This document shows, piece by piece, positions 1 to 7,950 of a stretch of 64,000 nucleotides of DNA. Positions within the stretch are counted from its first letter, which is position 1; every line of letters starts with the position of its first letter. Both the position numbers and the translations under genes were made by a program. The notes under the pieces are model-generated. The model was not told the DNA's origin and did no database searches. It saw only the letters and a list, made by a program, of their open reading frames with translations. Source of the DNA: Oscillospiraceae bacterium (GTDB lineage Bacteria > Bacillota > Clostridia > Oscillospirales > Ruminococcaceae); NCBI GenBank assembly GCA_018380115.1, contig JAGZUF010000004.1, forward strand, positions 70,758 to 134,757, in the 5' to 3' direction.

Positions 1-35
1 TCGCGAATCGCGGCAAGCTCCTGTAAACTCTTCAT
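1..35 (-). CDS. (2Fe-2S) ferredoxin domain protein, 5' end only
   Basis: Only the first codons are inside the window (MKSLQELAAIR). The ATG at 33-35 follows the stop of the ATPase gene by one base and has an AAGGAG about 11 bases upstream. In clostridial hydrogenase clusters the gene after the NuoE-like and ATPase genes is usually a small (2Fe-2S) ferredoxin that begins with a very similar peptide. The assignment rests on this start and on gene order, not on a visible cluster motif. Confidence 0.6.
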   Translation of the reverse strand, partial: MKSLQELAAIR

Positions 36-36
36 A

Positions 37-588
37 TTATATTACTCCTTCTAAGATGGGCTGTGTGTTCTCCTCGATAAACTCCCTGATCCACTGTGCC
101 ACGCTGGGCTCTGACAGCGGCACGCCGCCCAGTACGGCGCGCATCTCGCGCGTGTCGGCACAAAACTCGCCGCCCGCCGCGCGCACAGTGTAGACGAAAT
201 CGATGTCCGGGCTGCACTGGATGAGGCCCGCAATGGTGGAAGCCATATCCCCCAAAGGGGCGCGGTCGATATGATGCAGGCCAAACTGCGCACACACACG
301 CGTGCCGCGGCCGGGCTGCGATGTAATGGAAAGGCCGCCGCCTGTCATCTCGGCGGCCATTTTCAAAAAGGGCAGGCCCAGCCCAACCTTCCTCGTTGTG
401 CGTGTAGTGTAAAACGGGTCCGCTGCACGCTGCGCCGCCGCGGACGTCATGCCATGGCCGTCATCTTCAATGGCCAGCAGCAGGGTATCGCGCGCCTCGT
501 CCGCCTCCAGCGTAATCTGCACCAGCTTCGCGCCCGCGGCCACAGAATTCTGCGCCACGTCCAGCACGTTCATCGACAATTCCTGCAT
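37..588 (-). CDS. HATPase-domain ATP-binding protein of hydrogenase cluster
   Basis: A 183-residue single-domain GHKL ATPase. An N-box region (NVLDVAQNSVAAGA) lies at residues 7-20, the G1 motif EDDGHGM near 41-47, and the G2 motif KVGLGLPFLK near 67-76. There is no dimerisation or phosphoacceptor domain, so it resembles an anti-sigma type kinase rather than a full sensor kinase. It starts four bases after the NuoE-like stop and is followed directly by the ferredoxin gene, so the three are one operon. The family sits in clostridial NADH/ferredoxin hydrogenase clusters, but its target is unknown. A second start 15 bases downstream (MNVLDV) is possible. Confidence 0.8.
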   Translation of the reverse strand: MQELSMNVLDVAQNSVAAGAKLVQITLEADEARDTLLLAIEDDGHGMTSAAAQRAADPFYTTRTTRKVGLGLPFLKMAAEMTGGGLSITSQPGRGTRVCAQFGLHHIDRAPLGDMASTIAGLIQCSPDIDFVYTVRAAGGEFCADTREMRAVLGGVPLSEPSVAQWIREFIEENTQPILEGVI

Positions 589-591
589 CGC

Positions 592-1080
592 TCAATACTT
601 TGCCAGAATGCCGTCCAGTTCGTCGCCCGTCAGACGCCCGTAGACATCATCGTTGATTGTCATAACAGGCGCAAGGCCGCACGCACCGATGCAGCGGCAT
701 GCATCCAGGCTGAACTTTCCGTCAGCCGTGCACTCGCCGCCTGTGATACCCAGCTTCTTCTGCAATTCATCGTATATCTTGCCGGAGCCCTTTACATAGC
801 ATGCCGTGCCAAGACATACGCTGATTTTGTACTCGCCCTTCGGGCACAGGCTGAACTGCGAGTAAAATGTAGAGATGCCGTAAATCTCTGCCAGAGGCTT
901 ACCCAGTGCATCGGCCACAATGCGCTGCACCTCGATGGGCAGATATCCGTAGATCTCCTGCGCCTTCTGCAGCGCCGGCATAGCCACGCCCGGCGTTGCC
1001 TTGTGCTCTTCGAGCCAGGAGCGCAGCTGTGCCTCCTGCTCTTTCGTGCCCTTGAAGGGCACTGTGGAAAAGCGCCTCAT
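592..1080 (-). CDS. NuoE-like NAD-dependent hydrogenase/oxidoreductase subunit E
   Basis: A thioredoxin-like 2Fe-2S subunit of the NuoE/HydC family, about 162 residues. Two cysteine pairs, CLGTAC and CRCIGAC, are the expected cluster ligands. Such subunits carry electrons between the flavin subunit NuoF and ferredoxin or hydrogenase in cytoplasmic complexes. I take the ATG at 1080 (MRRFSTVPFKG): GGGAGG lies ten bases upstream, whereas the longer frame to 1149 would start inside the presumed -10 box. It is first gene of a leftward operon and faces the DRTGG/Fe-S operon across a shared regulatory region. Confidence 0.9.
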   Translation of the reverse strand: MRRFSTVPFKGTKEQEAQLRSWLEEHKATPGVAMPALQKAQEIYGYLPIEVQRIVADALGKPLAEIYGISTFYSQFSLCPKGEYKISVCLGTACYVKGSGKIYDELQKKLGITGGECTADGKFSLDACRCIGACGLAPVMTINDDVYGRLTGDELDGILAKY

Positions 1081-1151
1081 AGTGATATGACCCTCCCAAT
1101 TATAGAAATCAAAAATAGGCAAAGCGGCGAGCTTCGCCCGGATACCCATAT

Positions 1152-1277
1152 ATTATAGCATATACCTTGTTAAAAAAGCGACAAGAAAAACTTGTTTTTT
1201 TTACATCTATGTAAAAACTTTTAGAAAAAAACTGTGCAACTCGCTCAAGTGCTTTTTTGCAAGGGATGCTTTATAAT
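1152..1277. promoter_or_regulatory. Divergent promoter region with two candidate operators
   Basis: Leftward -10 TATAAT (complement of 1152-1157) serves the NuoE operon. Rightward TATAAT at 1272-1277 serves the DRTGG operon, with no good -35 for either. Between them lies a perfect palindrome at 1198-1217, arms TTTTTACAT and ATGTAAAAA around CT. A Rex-like site at 1167-1184 (TTGTTAA, four bases, GCGACAA) matches 11 of 14 bases of the clostridial Rex consensus as I remember it. Redox control by Rex would suit a hydrogenase cluster, but that is inference; the palindrome may belong to another regulator. Confidence 0.5.
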
Positions 1278-1386
1278 AATAACTAGTGTATAGCAGACGG
1301 CCGGCGCCCGCAAGGCAGCGGCAGAAAATTCCGGCATGGGCGGGCCAGGGCGGTCTGCCCCGGCACTGCGGAGGAGTTGACACGAC

Positions 1387-1734
1387 ATGACGATATCACG
1401 TATCATCGAAGTTCTCGAAGCCCGGCTTTTGACAAAGGGGGCAGACTGCACACGCGAGGTGCACACCGCCTGCGGAAGCGACATGATGAGCGACGTGCTC
1501 GCATATGTAAAAGACCAGGCCGTGCTGCTGACAGGCCTGAACAACCCCCAGGTGGTGCGCACGGCCGATATGATGGATATGATCTGCATTGTATTTGTGC
1601 GCGGCAAATGCCCGGACGATATGCTTCTGGCCCTGGCGGAGGAACGGGGCATCGCCGTGATGGCCACCGACAAAACGATGTTCACCGCGTGCGGCCTGCT
1701 TTACAGCGAGGGCCTGCGGGGAGGTGTGGGCTGA
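1387..1734 (+). CDS. DRTGG-domain protein
   Basis: A 115-residue protein made of one DRTGG-like domain; such domains occur beside CBS domains, in HPr kinase relatives and as single proteins in hydrogenase clusters. A GGAGTTGACACGAC stretch precedes the ATG. Its TGA overlaps the region before the next start at 1736, showing translational coupling to the anti-sigma ATPase. Function is not established; a ligand-sensing or regulatory role is usually supposed. A second protein of the same class lies at 3467-3811 in this operon. Confidence 0.75.
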   Translation: MTISRIIEVLEARLLTKGADCTREVHTACGSDMMSDVLAYVKDQAVLLTGLNNPQVVRTADMMDMICIVFVRGKCPDDMLLALAEERGIAVMATDKTMFTACGLLYSEGLRGGVG

Positions 1735-1735
1735 T

Positions 1736-2161
1736 ATGGCAGAAAGCATCTGCCTGCACTACACTGTGCCGGGAGACGACTTCACGCGCGCGGGCGAGGC
1801 CAGCGCCGATTTGAAGCAGCGGCTGAAAAAACTGGGCCTGCCGCCGGACGCCGTGCGCAAGGTATCCATCGCGCTGTATGAGGGGGAAATCAACCTTGCC
1901 ATCCACGCCCATGGCGGAAATATCGACGTGGAGGTGGGCGATGACGCCGTGCGTATGACATTGTCCGATTCCGGCCCTGGCATTGCAGACATTGCCCTCG
2001 CCATGAGCGAGGGTTATTCCACCGCCCCGGACGAAGTGCGCAGCCTTGGCTTCGGCGCAGGCATGGGGCTGCCCAATATGAAGAAATATTCGGACGAATT
2101 CGACATCCAGTCTGCCGTCGGTGTGGGCACGACGGTAAGAATGGCCGTGCGCATCGATTGA
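1736..2161 (+). CDS. Anti-sigma regulatory factor type ATPase
   Basis: A 141-residue RsbW/SpoIIAB-like GHKL ATPase. The N-box is YEGEINLAIHAH (about residues 50-61), G1 is SDSGPGI (about 80-86) and G2 is GFGAGMGLPNMKK (about 108-120). The chosen ATG at 1736 has GGGGAGGTG upstream; the longer frame begins inside the previous gene. It is tightly coupled to the DRTGG gene before it and the Fe-S protein after it. The family may phosphorylate an anti-anti-sigma-like partner; none is visible in the window. Confidence 0.8.
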   Translation: MAESICLHYTVPGDDFTRAGEASADLKQRLKKLGLPPDAVRKVSIALYEGEINLAIHAHGGNIDVEVGDDAVRMTLSDSGPGIADIALAMSEGYSTAPDEVRSLGFGAGMGLPNMKKYSDEFDIQSAVGVGTTVRMAVRID

Positions 2162-2190
2162 GCCTGCGCCCAAGAAAGGAGGCGGCCCCA

Positions 2191-3465
2191 TTGGAGCAAT
2201 TCACACATTCTGTTATGCTGGACAAAGAGCTTTGCATGGGCTGCATCAACTGCATCAAACGCTGCCCCACAGAGGCGATTCGCGTGCGCGACGGCAAGGC
2301 GCATATTCTGAAAGAGCGCTGCATCGACTGCGGCGAGTGCATCCGCATCTGCCCGCATCATGCCAAAAAGGCCATTACAGACCCTGTTTCCATTTTAGAA
2401 AACTTTCAGTATACCATTGCCCTTCCTCCTCCCAGTCTATACGGCCAGTATAACAATCTGGAAGAACAGGATCTATTGCTGGAAGCCCTGCTGGGCATGG
2501 GCTTCGACAGCGTGTTCGAGGTTGCAAAGGCGGCAGAGCTGGTAAGCGATGCCACACGCAGGCTGCTTCAGACGGGCAGCATGAACCGGCCTGTCATCAG
2601 CTCTGCCTGTCCTGCTGTCACGCGGCTCATCCGCGTGCGCTTTCCTGAACTGATTGACCATGTGCTGCCTCTGGTGGCGCCTATCGAGCTGGCCGCGCGC
2701 ATGGCAAAAAAAGAAGCCATGTGCAAAACAGGCCTGCCCAAAGAGGCCATCGGCTGCATCTTTCTGACACCATGCCCGGCCAAGGTGACGGCCACGCGCT
2801 CACCCGTCGGCTCTTCCTGCAGCGAGGTGGACGGCGCCGTAGCCATCAAAGACATCTACCCCCGCCTTCTGGCTTCGATGAAGCGCATTACTCAGGTGGA
2901 TTACCTAGCCAGCGCCGGGCGCATCGGCCTTGGCTGGGCCGAGAGCGGCGGCGAGGCGGCGGGCCTTGTCTCGACGGACAGCTATCTTGCAGCAGACGGC
3001 ATTGAAAACGTCATACGCGTGCTGGAAGACCTGGAGGACGAAAAATACCAGAATCTTGACTTTGTGGAGCTGAACGCCTGTGCAGGCGGCTGCGTGGGCG
3101 GTGTGCTTCAGGTGGAAAACCCTTACATTGCCAAAGCAAAAATAAAGCGTATGCGCCGCTATGTGCCCGTGAGCAAAAATCACCTTTCGGGCAGCATCCC
3201 GCGCGAGATGCTCTGGGACACAGACCTCACCTATCAGCCCGTGCTGGAACTGGGCGGCACGCGCAGCGAGCGCTTTGCGCGGTACAGCCGAATGGAAGAA
3301 ATTTTGAGCCAGCTGCCGGGCCTTGACTGCGGCAGCTGCGGCGCCCCCACCTGCGCGGCGCTGGCCGAAGATGTGGTGCGCGGGCAGGCCTGTGTGGACG
3401 ACTGCACCGTGCTGATGCGCCGCCGCATGGAGGCGGTGCTGCGGGCACTTGGAAAGGATGAGTGA
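2191..3465 (+). CDS. [Fe] hydrogenase-like Fe-S protein
   Basis: About 424 residues. Two [4Fe-4S] ferredoxin motifs open the protein (CMGCINCIKRCP and CIDCGECIRICP). A hydrogenase large-subunit C-terminal-like domain follows, with SACPAVTRLIR, TPCPAKVTA and NACAGGCVGG. A C-terminal Fe-S motif CGSCGAPTC near residue 385 has the four-cysteine pattern of PF04060-type domains. The TTG start at 2191 is preferred because AAAGGAGG lies nine bases upstream. The motifs resemble but do not match the full H-cluster motifs of catalytic [FeFe] hydrogenases, so an electron-transfer or sensory role is likely. Confidence 0.8.
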   Translation: MEQFTHSVMLDKELCMGCINCIKRCPTEAIRVRDGKAHILKERCIDCGECIRICPHHAKKAITDPVSILENFQYTIALPPPSLYGQYNNLEEQDLLLEALLGMGFDSVFEVAKAAELVSDATRRLLQTGSMNRPVISSACPAVTRLIRVRFPELIDHVLPLVAPIELAARMAKKEAMCKTGLPKEAIGCIFLTPCPAKVTATRSPVGSSCSEVDGAVAIKDIYPRLLASMKRITQVDYLASAGRIGLGWAESGGEAAGLVSTDSYLAADGIENVIRVLEDLEDEKYQNLDFVELNACAGGCVGGVLQVENPYIAKAKIKRMRRYVPVSKNHLSGSIPREMLWDTDLTYQPVLELGGTRSERFARYSRMEEILSQLPGLDCGSCGAPTCAALAEDVVRGQACVDDCTVLMRRRMEAVLRALGKDE

Positions 3466-3466
3466 G

Positions 3467-3811
3467 ATGAACAGCACAGAATTGGCCGCCGTATGCGGCT
3501 TTTCCCCCGCGGCGGGCGAAGGCGCACGGCAGGTGCAGGGCATTTTTGCAGGCGACCTTCTCTCCTGGGCGATGGGCCGCGCTAAAGAGGGCGATGCATG
3601 GTTTACCGTAATGGGCAATGTAAACACTGTGGCCGTGGCCGCCCTGGCAGACTGTGCCTGCGTAGTGCTGTGCCACGGCGCCGGGTGGGATGCCGTCGCC
3701 CTTCAGCGGGCAGCCGAGCAGGGCATGGCGCTGTATACCTGCCCGCTGCCTGAATTTGAGGCCTCCTACCTTGCGGCGGCAAAACTGGGCCTGCCGCTGC
3801 CGCAGGCATGA
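3467..3811 (+). CDS. Second DRTGG-like small protein
   Basis: A protein of 114 residues, similar in size and pattern to the DRTGG protein at 1387 (GNVNTVAVAALADCACVVLCHG resembles its LTGLNNPQVVRTADMMDMICIV). The ATG at 3467 is chosen because AAAGGA lies about ten bases before it; the earlier in-frame ATG at 3458 would sit on the ribosome site. It overlaps the PHP gene that follows by an ATGA. Two such domains in one operon may form a heteromer. Function is unknown. Confidence 0.7.
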   Translation: MNSTELAAVCGFSPAAGEGARQVQGIFAGDLLSWAMGRAKEGDAWFTVMGNVNTVAVAALADCACVVLCHGAGWDAVALQRAAEQGMALYTCPLPEFEASYLAAAKLGLPLPQA

Positions 3812-4506
3812 GCGCGCTGCGGGGCGATCTTCACATCCACACCTGCCTTTCTCCCTGCGCGGACGATTCCCTTACCCCTGCCATAGCCGCAGGCATGGCC
3901 AAACTGGCCGGGGCGGACGTGATGGCTGTGACAGACCACAATTCCGCCCGCAACCTGCCCGCCGCGCAGGCCGCGTGCAGGGCCTATGGCCTGCGCCTTC
4001 TGCCTGGCATTGAGGTGAACACTGCAGAGGAAATCCATTTGCTGTGCTATTTCCCCGGCGTGGAGGCCGCCATGCAGTTCGGCGCGCTTTTGTATCAGGC
4101 GCTGCCCGCGCTTCCCTACGATGAAAAGATATGGGGCCGCCAGCTTGTAACGGATGAAGAGGACAACGTTCTGGACAAGGTGGAAAAACTGCTGACCGGC
4201 GCTGTAAGCCTGACGCTGGCCGAAGCAGCGGCGCTGTGCCGCCGCATGGGCGGCGTGCCTGTGCCCGCCCACGCGGACGCAGACAGCTATTCCGTTTTCT
4301 CCGTGCTGGGCGGCTGGCCCATGGATGTGGATTTCGAGCTGTTTGAAGTGAAATTTCCTCAGCGGGCGGAAAAGTTGATTGCGGCCGGGCTTCTGCCCGC
4401 GGGCAAGCCCATGCTCACCTCCTCGGATGCGCACTGTATCGAGGCCGTGGGCAGCCGCATGAGCATACTGGGGGATAATTCACCCCTGCGCCGCCTGCTG
4501 GAATAG
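3808..4506 (+). CDS. PHP domain metal-dependent phosphoesterase
   Basis: A 232-residue PHP protein. Metal-ligand motifs appear in family order: DLHIHTCLSPCADD at the N-terminus, VTDHNS near residue 40, GIEVNT near 70, PVPAHAD near 150, and SSDAHC near 208. PHP proteins hydrolyse phosphoesters with a trinuclear metal site; the substrate here is unknown. The start overlaps the previous stop (ATGA), and a strong terminator follows, so this is the last gene of the rightward operon. The DRTGG, anti-sigma, Fe-S, DRTGG, PHP order is typical of clostridial hydrogenase clusters. Confidence 0.8.
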   Translation: MSALRGDLHIHTCLSPCADDSLTPAIAAGMAKLAGADVMAVTDHNSARNLPAAQAACRAYGLRLLPGIEVNTAEEIHLLCYFPGVEAAMQFGALLYQALPALPYDEKIWGRQLVTDEEDNVLDKVEKLLTGAVSLTLAEAAALCRRMGGVPVPAHADADSYSVFSVLGGWPMDVDFELFEVKFPQRAEKLIAAGLLPAGKPMLTSSDAHCIEAVGSRMSILGDNSPLRRLLE

Positions 4507-4535
4507 GGCCCGTCCACACCTTTTCAGCATATGAA

Positions 4536-4572
4536 ACGCCCCCGCATGCATGGCATGCGGGGGCGTCTTTTA
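4536..4572 (+). terminator. Rho-independent terminator after PHP gene
   Basis: A perfect 14-bp stem (ACGCCCCCGCATGC with GCATGCGGGGGCGT) and a three-base loop, followed by TCTTTT. It ends the rightward operon and also lies just past the end of the leftward fusion gene. Confidence 0.9.
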
Positions 4573-4589
4573 TCGGGGAAAAGCCGCAG

Positions 4590-5357
4590 TTATTCCGTAT
4601 GCACCCAATAGCGCTGGATAACCGTACCGTCCGCGCCGAGGCGCTCGTCGTCCAGAATACCGCCGCAGGCAAGAATGGTGTGGGCAGAGGCAACGTTTCC
4701 CTTCTCACAGGTCACAAGCGCGCGGGCGATGCCCAGCGCACGGCACACCTCCAGCGCCTGCCGCAGAATCTGCTTGGCGTATCCCTTGCGCCGCTCAGAC
4801 GGGCGCACACTGTAGCCGATGTGCCCGCCGCGCTCTGCCAGCGCACGGTTCAGGCGGTGCCGCACATTGGCAAACCCCACCACGCGTCCGTCCGCAGGGC
4901 GCAAAGCGCACAGTGTGGTGGCCGGCACATGCCCCGGGCGCACCGTCTCCTCCCGGGCACCCGCCTGCACAGCGGCCAGATATTCCGAAAAGGTCTGTGC
5001 CCCGGCAAGCCCGCCGGTGCCGTCCATGGTGCTTTTCGCCGCGATGCACTCGGCCCGATACGAGACAATCTCTTCCTTCAGAGCCGTGCTGGGCGGCACA
5101 AGACGCAGATGGTCGTGCGCAGCAGGGTGCGGGCTTGGCGCCAATGCGGCCAGTTTCTGCGCCGGGCGGTAACGCCCGCCAGGCAGATGTTCAGCATAGC
5201 CCAGCTCTACAAGGCAGCCAAGCAGGCGGTGCACGGTGCTTTTGGAAAGCCCCAGCGCGCCGCTGATCTCCTGAAGGGCAGCCGGCCGCTTTGCATGCGC
5301 CAGCATCTCTAAAATATGGAAAGCTCGCGCAACGCTTTGCACAGAGGGCTCCGGCAC
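4590..5357 (-). CDS. IclR-type HTH fused to GNAT acetyltransferase
   Basis: About 255 residues with two unlike parts. Residues about 1-68 are an IclR-type winged helix (SVARAFHILEMLAH, then LGLSKSTVHRLLGCLVELGY). Residues about 85-255 are a complete GNAT domain (LRLVPPSTALKEE, STMDGTGG, FANVRHRLN, HIGYSVRPSERRKGYAKQ with the acetyl-CoA loop, TCEKGNVASAHTI). The usual IclR effector domain is absent. The frame is unbroken through the junction. Start choice: a GTG eight bases after GGAGG gives MPEPSVQSV. It may be a DNA-binding acetyltransferase or a chance fusion. Confidence 0.8.
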   Translation of the reverse strand: MPEPSVQSVARAFHILEMLAHAKRPAALQEISGALGLSKSTVHRLLGCLVELGYAEHLPGGRYRPAQKLAALAPSPHPAAHDHLRLVPPSTALKEEIVSYRAECIAAKSTMDGTGGLAGAQTFSEYLAAVQAGAREETVRPGHVPATTLCALRPADGRVVGFANVRHRLNRALAERGGHIGYSVRPSERRKGYAKQILRQALEVCRALGIARALVTCEKGNVASAHTILACGGILDDERLGADGTVIQRYWVHTE

Positions 5358-5389
5358 GCCCCCCACCTCCTTCGCCTGCCCGGCAGTAT

Positions 5390-6208
5390 TCAGGAAAGGC
5401 TCTGTTCGCCGGCCTCTCCTGCCTCACGCTTCTCTTTCTGGCGCTGCGTGATGGAAAACGCCTTCTCCATCACGGGCCAGAGCAGGAAATCGGCCCACAG
5501 GATAATCAGCATAGGCACGCCCGCGCACAGCAGCACGAAGCTGAGCCAGGGCCTGAGCAGCAGAATCATCGCCCCCCAGGCGCCCGCCAGCAGCAGGCCG
5601 GCCGGAAGCGTGCGCCACACATGGCCAAACAGCAGCAGAACACTGTTTTGCATGGCATCGCGGGTGGACAGGGCAAGAAAAAGCATCTGCATCGTGAAAA
5701 AATGCCAGACCACAAACAGCAGTAAAAAACCCATGATAAGCCCGGCATACAGCAGGGCCGAGGCCTGCATGGCACCGTACAGCACAAATCTGGCGCACAG
5801 CGTCTCCATCAGCAAAAGCGTATTCAGAACCGCCCCGGGAAGGCGTGTCTGGCGGCAATTCTCCCTGTAGGCGGTTTTGAAATCGTGCCACACATAGCCC
5901 GGCTCATCGCGCAGCACCTTTACTATCACAAAGTGCATGCCTGCCATAGCAGGGCCCACAAGCAGCGAAGCAGCCGCATATGCAGCCAGCGCCGCCGCAA
6001 ATACAGCCGGATGCCCGCCCCACAGCATCATCACCGCCGCACATATGCCCGCAGGCACACAGCACAGACAAAACAACGCCCCCGCCTTCCACAGGGTGCC
6101 CGCATCCCGCAACAGCACTTCAAAATAGCGCGCCGGGCCCTTTTTTACAGGTTCATCTTTTTCCACGCCGGGGCCCGGGGTCTGCCAGGAATTTCTGAAC
6201 AAAAACAT
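5390..6208 (-). CDS. DUF624 (YesL-like) membrane protein
   Basis: About 272 residues with at least five hydrophobic segments: two near residues 45-95, a pair around 130-180, and two near 205-245. The length and the soluble N-terminus followed by helices fit the DUF624/YesL family, which is often found with carbohydrate uptake genes in Bacillota and has no known activity. The ATG at 6208 is preceded by GGAGAAAGGAAG; the earlier ATG at 6247 has no such site. Its basic C-terminus ends about 30 bases before the IclR-GNAT fusion start, so the two are probably co-transcribed. Confidence 0.7.
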   Translation of the reverse strand: MFLFRNSWQTPGPGVEKDEPVKKGPARYFEVLLRDAGTLWKAGALFCLCCVPAGICAAVMMLWGGHPAVFAAALAAYAAASLLVGPAMAGMHFVIVKVLRDEPGYVWHDFKTAYRENCRQTRLPGAVLNTLLLMETLCARFVLYGAMQASALLYAGLIMGFLLLFVVWHFFTMQMLFLALSTRDAMQNSVLLLFGHVWRTLPAGLLLAGAWGAMILLLRPWLSFVLLCAGVPMLIILWADFLLWPVMEKAFSITQRQKEKREAGEAGEQSLS

Positions 6209-6355
6209 CTTCCTTTCTCCTCTTTTGAAACGGATGTGCCGCATCAACTAGCGCGCGGCCGGGGTACAGCCTTCGGTACGGGTTCTGCACACGCTGTGCG
6301 GGCGAACGCCCGCGCGGCTTCAGCCGCAAAAGCACAGCAAGGCGCGCGCCGAGCC

Positions 6356-7093
6356 TCATTTTCCGCCCTCCGGCGCACCTTTTGCCGCAGCAATAGCCTG
6401 CGCCACCTGTGCCGCCAGCTCGTGCTGTGCCGTGCGTTCCAGCCCGGCTGTCTCCACAGGCGGCAGAATGGTGATGTTCACATGGGCCGGTTTCATCAAA
6501 TTATGGTTTGCCTCCATAATTTTATAGCTGCCGTCGATAGCCACAGGCACCACGGGCGCCCCGGCTTTGCAGGCGATGCGGAAAGCCCCGGCCTTGAATT
6601 CCCCCATGGCATCGCCCTTCGAGCGTGTGCCCTCCGGGAACACCACCACGCTCTCCCCAGCCTGCACAAGCGCCTGCGCCTGCCGCATGGCCTCCATGGA
6701 ACGGCGAGGGCTCTTGCGGTCGATAAATACGCAGTTCAGCAGTTTCATCCAAGTGCGCACCAGCGGAATTTTCATCGTCTCTATCTTCGCCACCAGCGCA
6801 TGCGGCTCGTCTAAGTACATCAGCATCAGGGGAATATCGTAGTCCCCCTGGTGGTTCGGCGTAAATACCACGGCGCGCCCCTTTGGGATATTCTCCTGCC
6901 CTTTTACAGTAACCGTGACGCCCGCGATACGCAGCAGCGCGCCCGCCCACATGCGCACATAGCGGTGGATAAACGCCTTGGCGTCTGCATCGCCGCGCGC
7001 TTTTTTTCTCTGCGCGTGCATCATCTGCGGCATAAGGGCTGTTAGCGCCCCGAAAAAATATAAAAACCATACAATCGTTCGCAGCAAAGCCAT
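6356..7093 (-). CDS. plsC: 1-acyl-sn-glycerol-3-phosphate acyltransferase
   Basis: About 245 residues of the PlsC family, which adds the second acyl chain to lysophosphatidate at the membrane. The catalytic NHQGDYD (NHx4D) lies near residue 80, and FPEGTRSKGDAMGEFKAG near residue 150 is the phosphate-binding motif. A hydrophobic segment at residues 3-22 anchors the N-terminus. The ATG at 7093 has GGAGG eight bases upstream. Upstream in the leader an 11-bp hairpin (7123-7133 with 7147-7157) could influence expression. About 150 bases separate it from the DUF624 gene. Confidence 0.85.
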   Translation of the reverse strand: MALLRTIVWFLYFFGALTALMPQMMHAQRKKARGDADAKAFIHRYVRMWAGALLRIAGVTVTVKGQENIPKGRAVVFTPNHQGDYDIPLMLMYLDEPHALVAKIETMKIPLVRTWMKLLNCVFIDRKSPRRSMEAMRQAQALVQAGESVVVFPEGTRSKGDAMGEFKAGAFRIACKAGAPVVPVAIDGSYKIMEANHNLMKPAHVNITILPPVETAGLERTAQHELAAQVAQAIAAAKGAPEGGK

Positions 7094-7258
7094 ATGGTGA
7101 GCCTCCGGTCCTCTCATTATACCCGGCAGAGGCGGCACACTGTGCGGCCTCTGCCGGAGCACAAGGTTTATCATACCGCAAAATGAGGTTTTTGTATAGC
7201 AAGCGCGCCAAAACATTTGTAAAAACAGCATAAAATTACAGATTTTACACAAAAGCTA

Positions 7259-7267
7259 TGGTATAAT
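7259..7267 (+). promoter_or_regulatory. Extended -10 promoter for GNAT-gluQ genes
   Basis: TGG followed by TATAAT forms an extended -10 element about 70 bases before the GNAT start. There is no good -35, which extended -10 promoters do not need. Confidence 0.6.
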
Positions 7268-7338
7268 AAAAGTGATTATAGATTTTTTGCGGGTTTGTTC
7301 AAAAGCCCTGACTATTTTCGTCTGAGGGAGGCGAAACG

Positions 7339-7950
7339 ATGGGAACGGTAACACTTCGCTTTGCAGAAAAAGCCGACGCAGGCATGATGATGGCCATTTA
7401 CGCGCCTTTTGTGCTGGAGACTACCGCCACCTGGGAGACGGCCGTGCCGCCCCGCCCGGAATTTGAGGCGCGCATGGAGCGGTGCAGTGCAGACGGCCTG
7501 CCGTGGCTTGTGGCCGAAGAGGGCGGCGCTTTGCTGGGGTATGCTTATGCTGCGCGCTTTGGCCGCCGCGCAGGGTATGCGTGGGACGTTGAGGTTTCTG
7601 TGTATCTCTCAGAAGACGCGCACGGCCGCCACATCGGTACGGCCCTGTACGGTGCCCTGCTGGCACTGGTGTCGCGGCAGGGGTATATCAACTGCTATGC
7701 GCTCATCACAGAGGGCAACCTTGCCAGCGAAGAATTCCATAAAGCCCTGGGCTTTGAGCCGGCCGCCCGGCTGGAGTGCTGCGGATATAAAATGGGCCAG
7801 TGGCTGAACCTGTGTTACTATCATCTGGCCCTTTCTGCGCGGCCGCAGGCTCCGGCAAAGCCGGTGCCGCTTTCTGCAGTGCCTGCGGAACAGGCTGCCT
7901 CCGTGCTGCGGCGGGCCTCCATGCTGGTGAAAGGGGCGGGCGGGCATTGA
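7339..7950 (+). CDS. GNAT acetyltransferase, phosphinothricin/MnaT type
   Basis: 203 residues. The N-terminal 165 match the phosphinothricin or methionine-sulfoximine acetyltransferase family: IYAPFVLETTATWE, VEVSVYLSEDAHGRHIGTALY (acetyl-CoA loop) and LITEGNLASEEFHKALGFE. GAGGGAGG precedes the ATG. The last 40 residues are alanine-proline rich and outside the domain. Its TGA overlaps the TTG of the next gene by two bases, so it is coupled to gluQ. Its natural substrate is probably a small amine such as an amino-acid sulfoximine or sulfone. Confidence 0.8.
   Translation: MGTVTLRFAEKADAGMMMAIYAPFVLETTATWETAVPPRPEFEARMERCSADGLPWLVAEEGGALLGYAYAARFGRRAGYAWDVEVSVYLSEDAHGRHIGTALYGALLALVSRQGYINCYALITEGNLASEEFHKALGFEPAARLECCGYKMGQWLNLCYYHLALSARPQAPAKPVPLSAVPAEQAASVLRRASMLVKGAGGH

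Noticed and set aside
1198..1217. The A/T palindrome as a rho-independent terminator
   Set aside because: The stem is AT-only with a two-base centre and lies between divergent start sites, so an operator fits better.
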